Of a stretch of 64,000 nucleotides of DNA, positions 63,003-64,000 are shown one piece after another. Source of the DNA: CAVSRC01 sp963785065 (GTDB lineage Bacteria > Pseudomonadota > Alphaproteobacteria > Rhizobiales > Kaistiaceae); contig CAWATX010000002.1 in the NCBI GenBank assembly GCA_963785065.1, positions 930,001 to 994,000 of the forward strand. The letters run 5' to 3'. A program made the translations under genes and the position numbers. The notes under the pieces were generated by a model that had not been told where the DNA came from, searched no databases, and was given only the letters and a program-made list of their open reading frames with translations. The stretch's first letter is position 1, and each line of letters begins with the position of its first letter.

Positions 63003-64000
63003 TCACTTGCGTGCGCCCCAGGCCGGCGTCGGATACATCGGCTTGGTCAGGAAGTCGCTGGTGAAGACCGGCACGACCTTGCCGTCCTGGATCTGGATGA
63101 CGATCTGCGGCAGGACGATCTGGCCGTTGCCGCCGTATTTGACGTGGGCATAGAGGCTGTCGAAACTGACCGAAGCGATCGCGTCGCGCACTTTCTGGGG
63201 GTCGAGCGAGCCGGCCTTTTCGATGGCCATGGCATAGGTCTCGACGTCGGCGGCACCGGAGGCGGCGTGATAATCTGGATCGGCGCCGAACTTCGCCTTG
63301 TACATCTTGGCGAACTCGGAAGCATTGCCGAACCACTTGTCGGTCAGATGCGTGTCGGGCAGCCAGGTGGTCATGCCGAATGCGTAATTGGCGTCGTTGC
63401 CCAGCGACTTGCGGAAATCGGCGGTCGGCACCCCGACGGTCAGTCCGTAGAACTTGGGGTTGACGTCGAGGCTCTTCATCTGACGGATGAAATTGAGCCC
63501 GTCGGTCTCGTGACCGGTCCACAGGATGACGTCCGGGTTCTTCGACTTTATGATCGACAGGATCGAGGAGAACTCGCCATTGCCGTCGGCGAACTTCTCG
63601 TCGGCGACGAGATCGAGACCGGCCGCCTTGAGAAGATCGCGCGTGCCCTTGGCAACCGAGACGTCGAAGCTGTCGTCGGCAGCGACCAGCGCGGCAGTCG
63701 CCGGCTTGGGGTCGAGTTTGCCGAGCATGTCGATGGTGCTGGAGAAATAGTCGCCGGCCGGCGGCAGCGAGCCGAAGACATATTTATAGCCGCGCGAGAA
63801 GATCTGGCCCGAGGAGCCACCACCCTCGACCATGGGCACCTGATACTTCTCGGCGACCGAGCTGGTGTCGAGCACGTAGTTGCTGGCGAACGGTCCGAGC
63901 AGGAAGTTGACCTTGTCGGAGGTCAGGAGCTGCGTGTACTGGCGCACCGCCAGGCTGGGATTGGACTGGTTATCGTAGAGCTTCAAGGCCAGTGTATAGG
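63003..64000 (-). CDS. HAAT-family ABC transporter substrate-binding protein (N-terminus outside window)
   Basis: About 332 codons of a LivJ/LivK-type periplasmic binding protein (Peripla_BP_6). The frame stays open through 64000; the first visible residues are YTLALKLYDNQSNPSLAVRQ, so the signal peptide and first about 60-80 residues are missing. The pattern VNFLLGPFASNYVLDTSSVAEKYQVPMVEGGGSSG is the family's ligand-site region. The importer may carry a non-amino-acid ligand, given the aldolase-like and epimerase-like genes in the run. Confidence 0.9.
   Translation of the reverse strand, partial: YTLALKLYDNQSNPSLAVRQYTQLLTSDKVNFLLGPFASNYVLDTSSVAEKYQVPMVEGGGSSGQIFSRGYKYVFGSLPPAGDYFSSTIDMLGKLDPKPATAALVAADDSFDVSVAKGTRDLLKAAGLDLVADEKFADGNGEFSSILSIIKSKNPDVILWTGHETDGLNFIRQMKSLDVNPKFYGLTVGVPTADFRKSLGNDANYAFGMTTWLPDTHLTDKWFGNASEFAKMYKAKFGADPDYHAASGAADVETYAMAIEKAGSLDPQKVRDAIASVSFDSLYAHVKYGGNGQIVLPQIVIQIQDGKVVPVFTSDFLTKPMYPTPAWGARK

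Overview
The window is high-GC DNA from an alphaproteobacterium, most likely of the order Hyphomicrobiales (rhizobia and relatives). The indications are an iolR-iolC-iolD-iolE-iolB cluster in which IolC carries a C-terminal DUF2090 aldolase-like half, an RpiR-type rather than DeoR-type inositol regulator, FrcABC-like and AfuABC-like transporters, and an unusual density of solute-binding-protein-dependent uptake systems. No rRNA, tRNA, CRISPR array or complete insertion sequence was seen. The species cannot be fixed from the sequence alone.

Layout. 1-5.7 kb is a decaying sugar-uptake region: the 3' part of an RbsC-type permease, a gutted penicillin-acylase-type gene, an IS3-type transposase scrap, and an ATPase-permease-binding-protein operon in which the first and third genes each carry one in-frame stop codon. 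5.7-8.9 kb holds an aldose dehydrogenase and a fuconolactonase-like hydrolase, transcribed divergently from a GntR/FadR regulator and a small ABM-fold protein. 9.1-15.6 kb is the inositol catabolic cluster. 15.7-23.1 kb is a LacI regulator divergent from an AfuABC-like transporter, an inositol-monophosphatase-family enzyme and a second inosose-dehydratase-like protein. 24.0-30.7 kb (minus strand) is a second ABC transporter co-transcribed with a glycerophosphodiester phosphodiesterase, another inositol-phosphatase-family enzyme and a Gfo/Idh/MocA dehydrogenase; its promoter carries a GGAA-N6-TTCC box. A third IolE-like isomerase precedes it. Together these suggest one inositol-scavenging region: free inositol through Iol, and phosphorylated or glycerophospho-inositol through two dedicated importers with matching phosphohydrolases.

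32.3-37.8 kb is an island of exported proteins of unknown role: a small secreted protein, a proline-rich beta-propeller protein and a possible pore-forming protein that share the same C-terminal VHL-beta-like domain, and a small lipocalin-like protein. It is bordered by AT-rich, gene-poor DNA.

37.9-64 kb is further catabolic and uptake DNA: a formylglycine-type sulfatase with an iron-type ABC importer and a divergent LysR regulator; a UgpBAEC/MalK-type sugar ABC importer divergent from an RraA-family aldolase and linked by shared operator boxes to an IclR regulator; a TctCBA tripartite transporter with a TIM-barrel isomerase, an enolase-superfamily enzyme and a TetR regulator; and a branched-chain-amino-acid-type (HAAT) ABC importer with an SDR epimerase-like and a DHDPS-like enzyme. 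The last binding protein runs off the window end. Perfect hairpins recur just 3' of binding-protein genes, consistent with differential mRNA stability inside transport operons.
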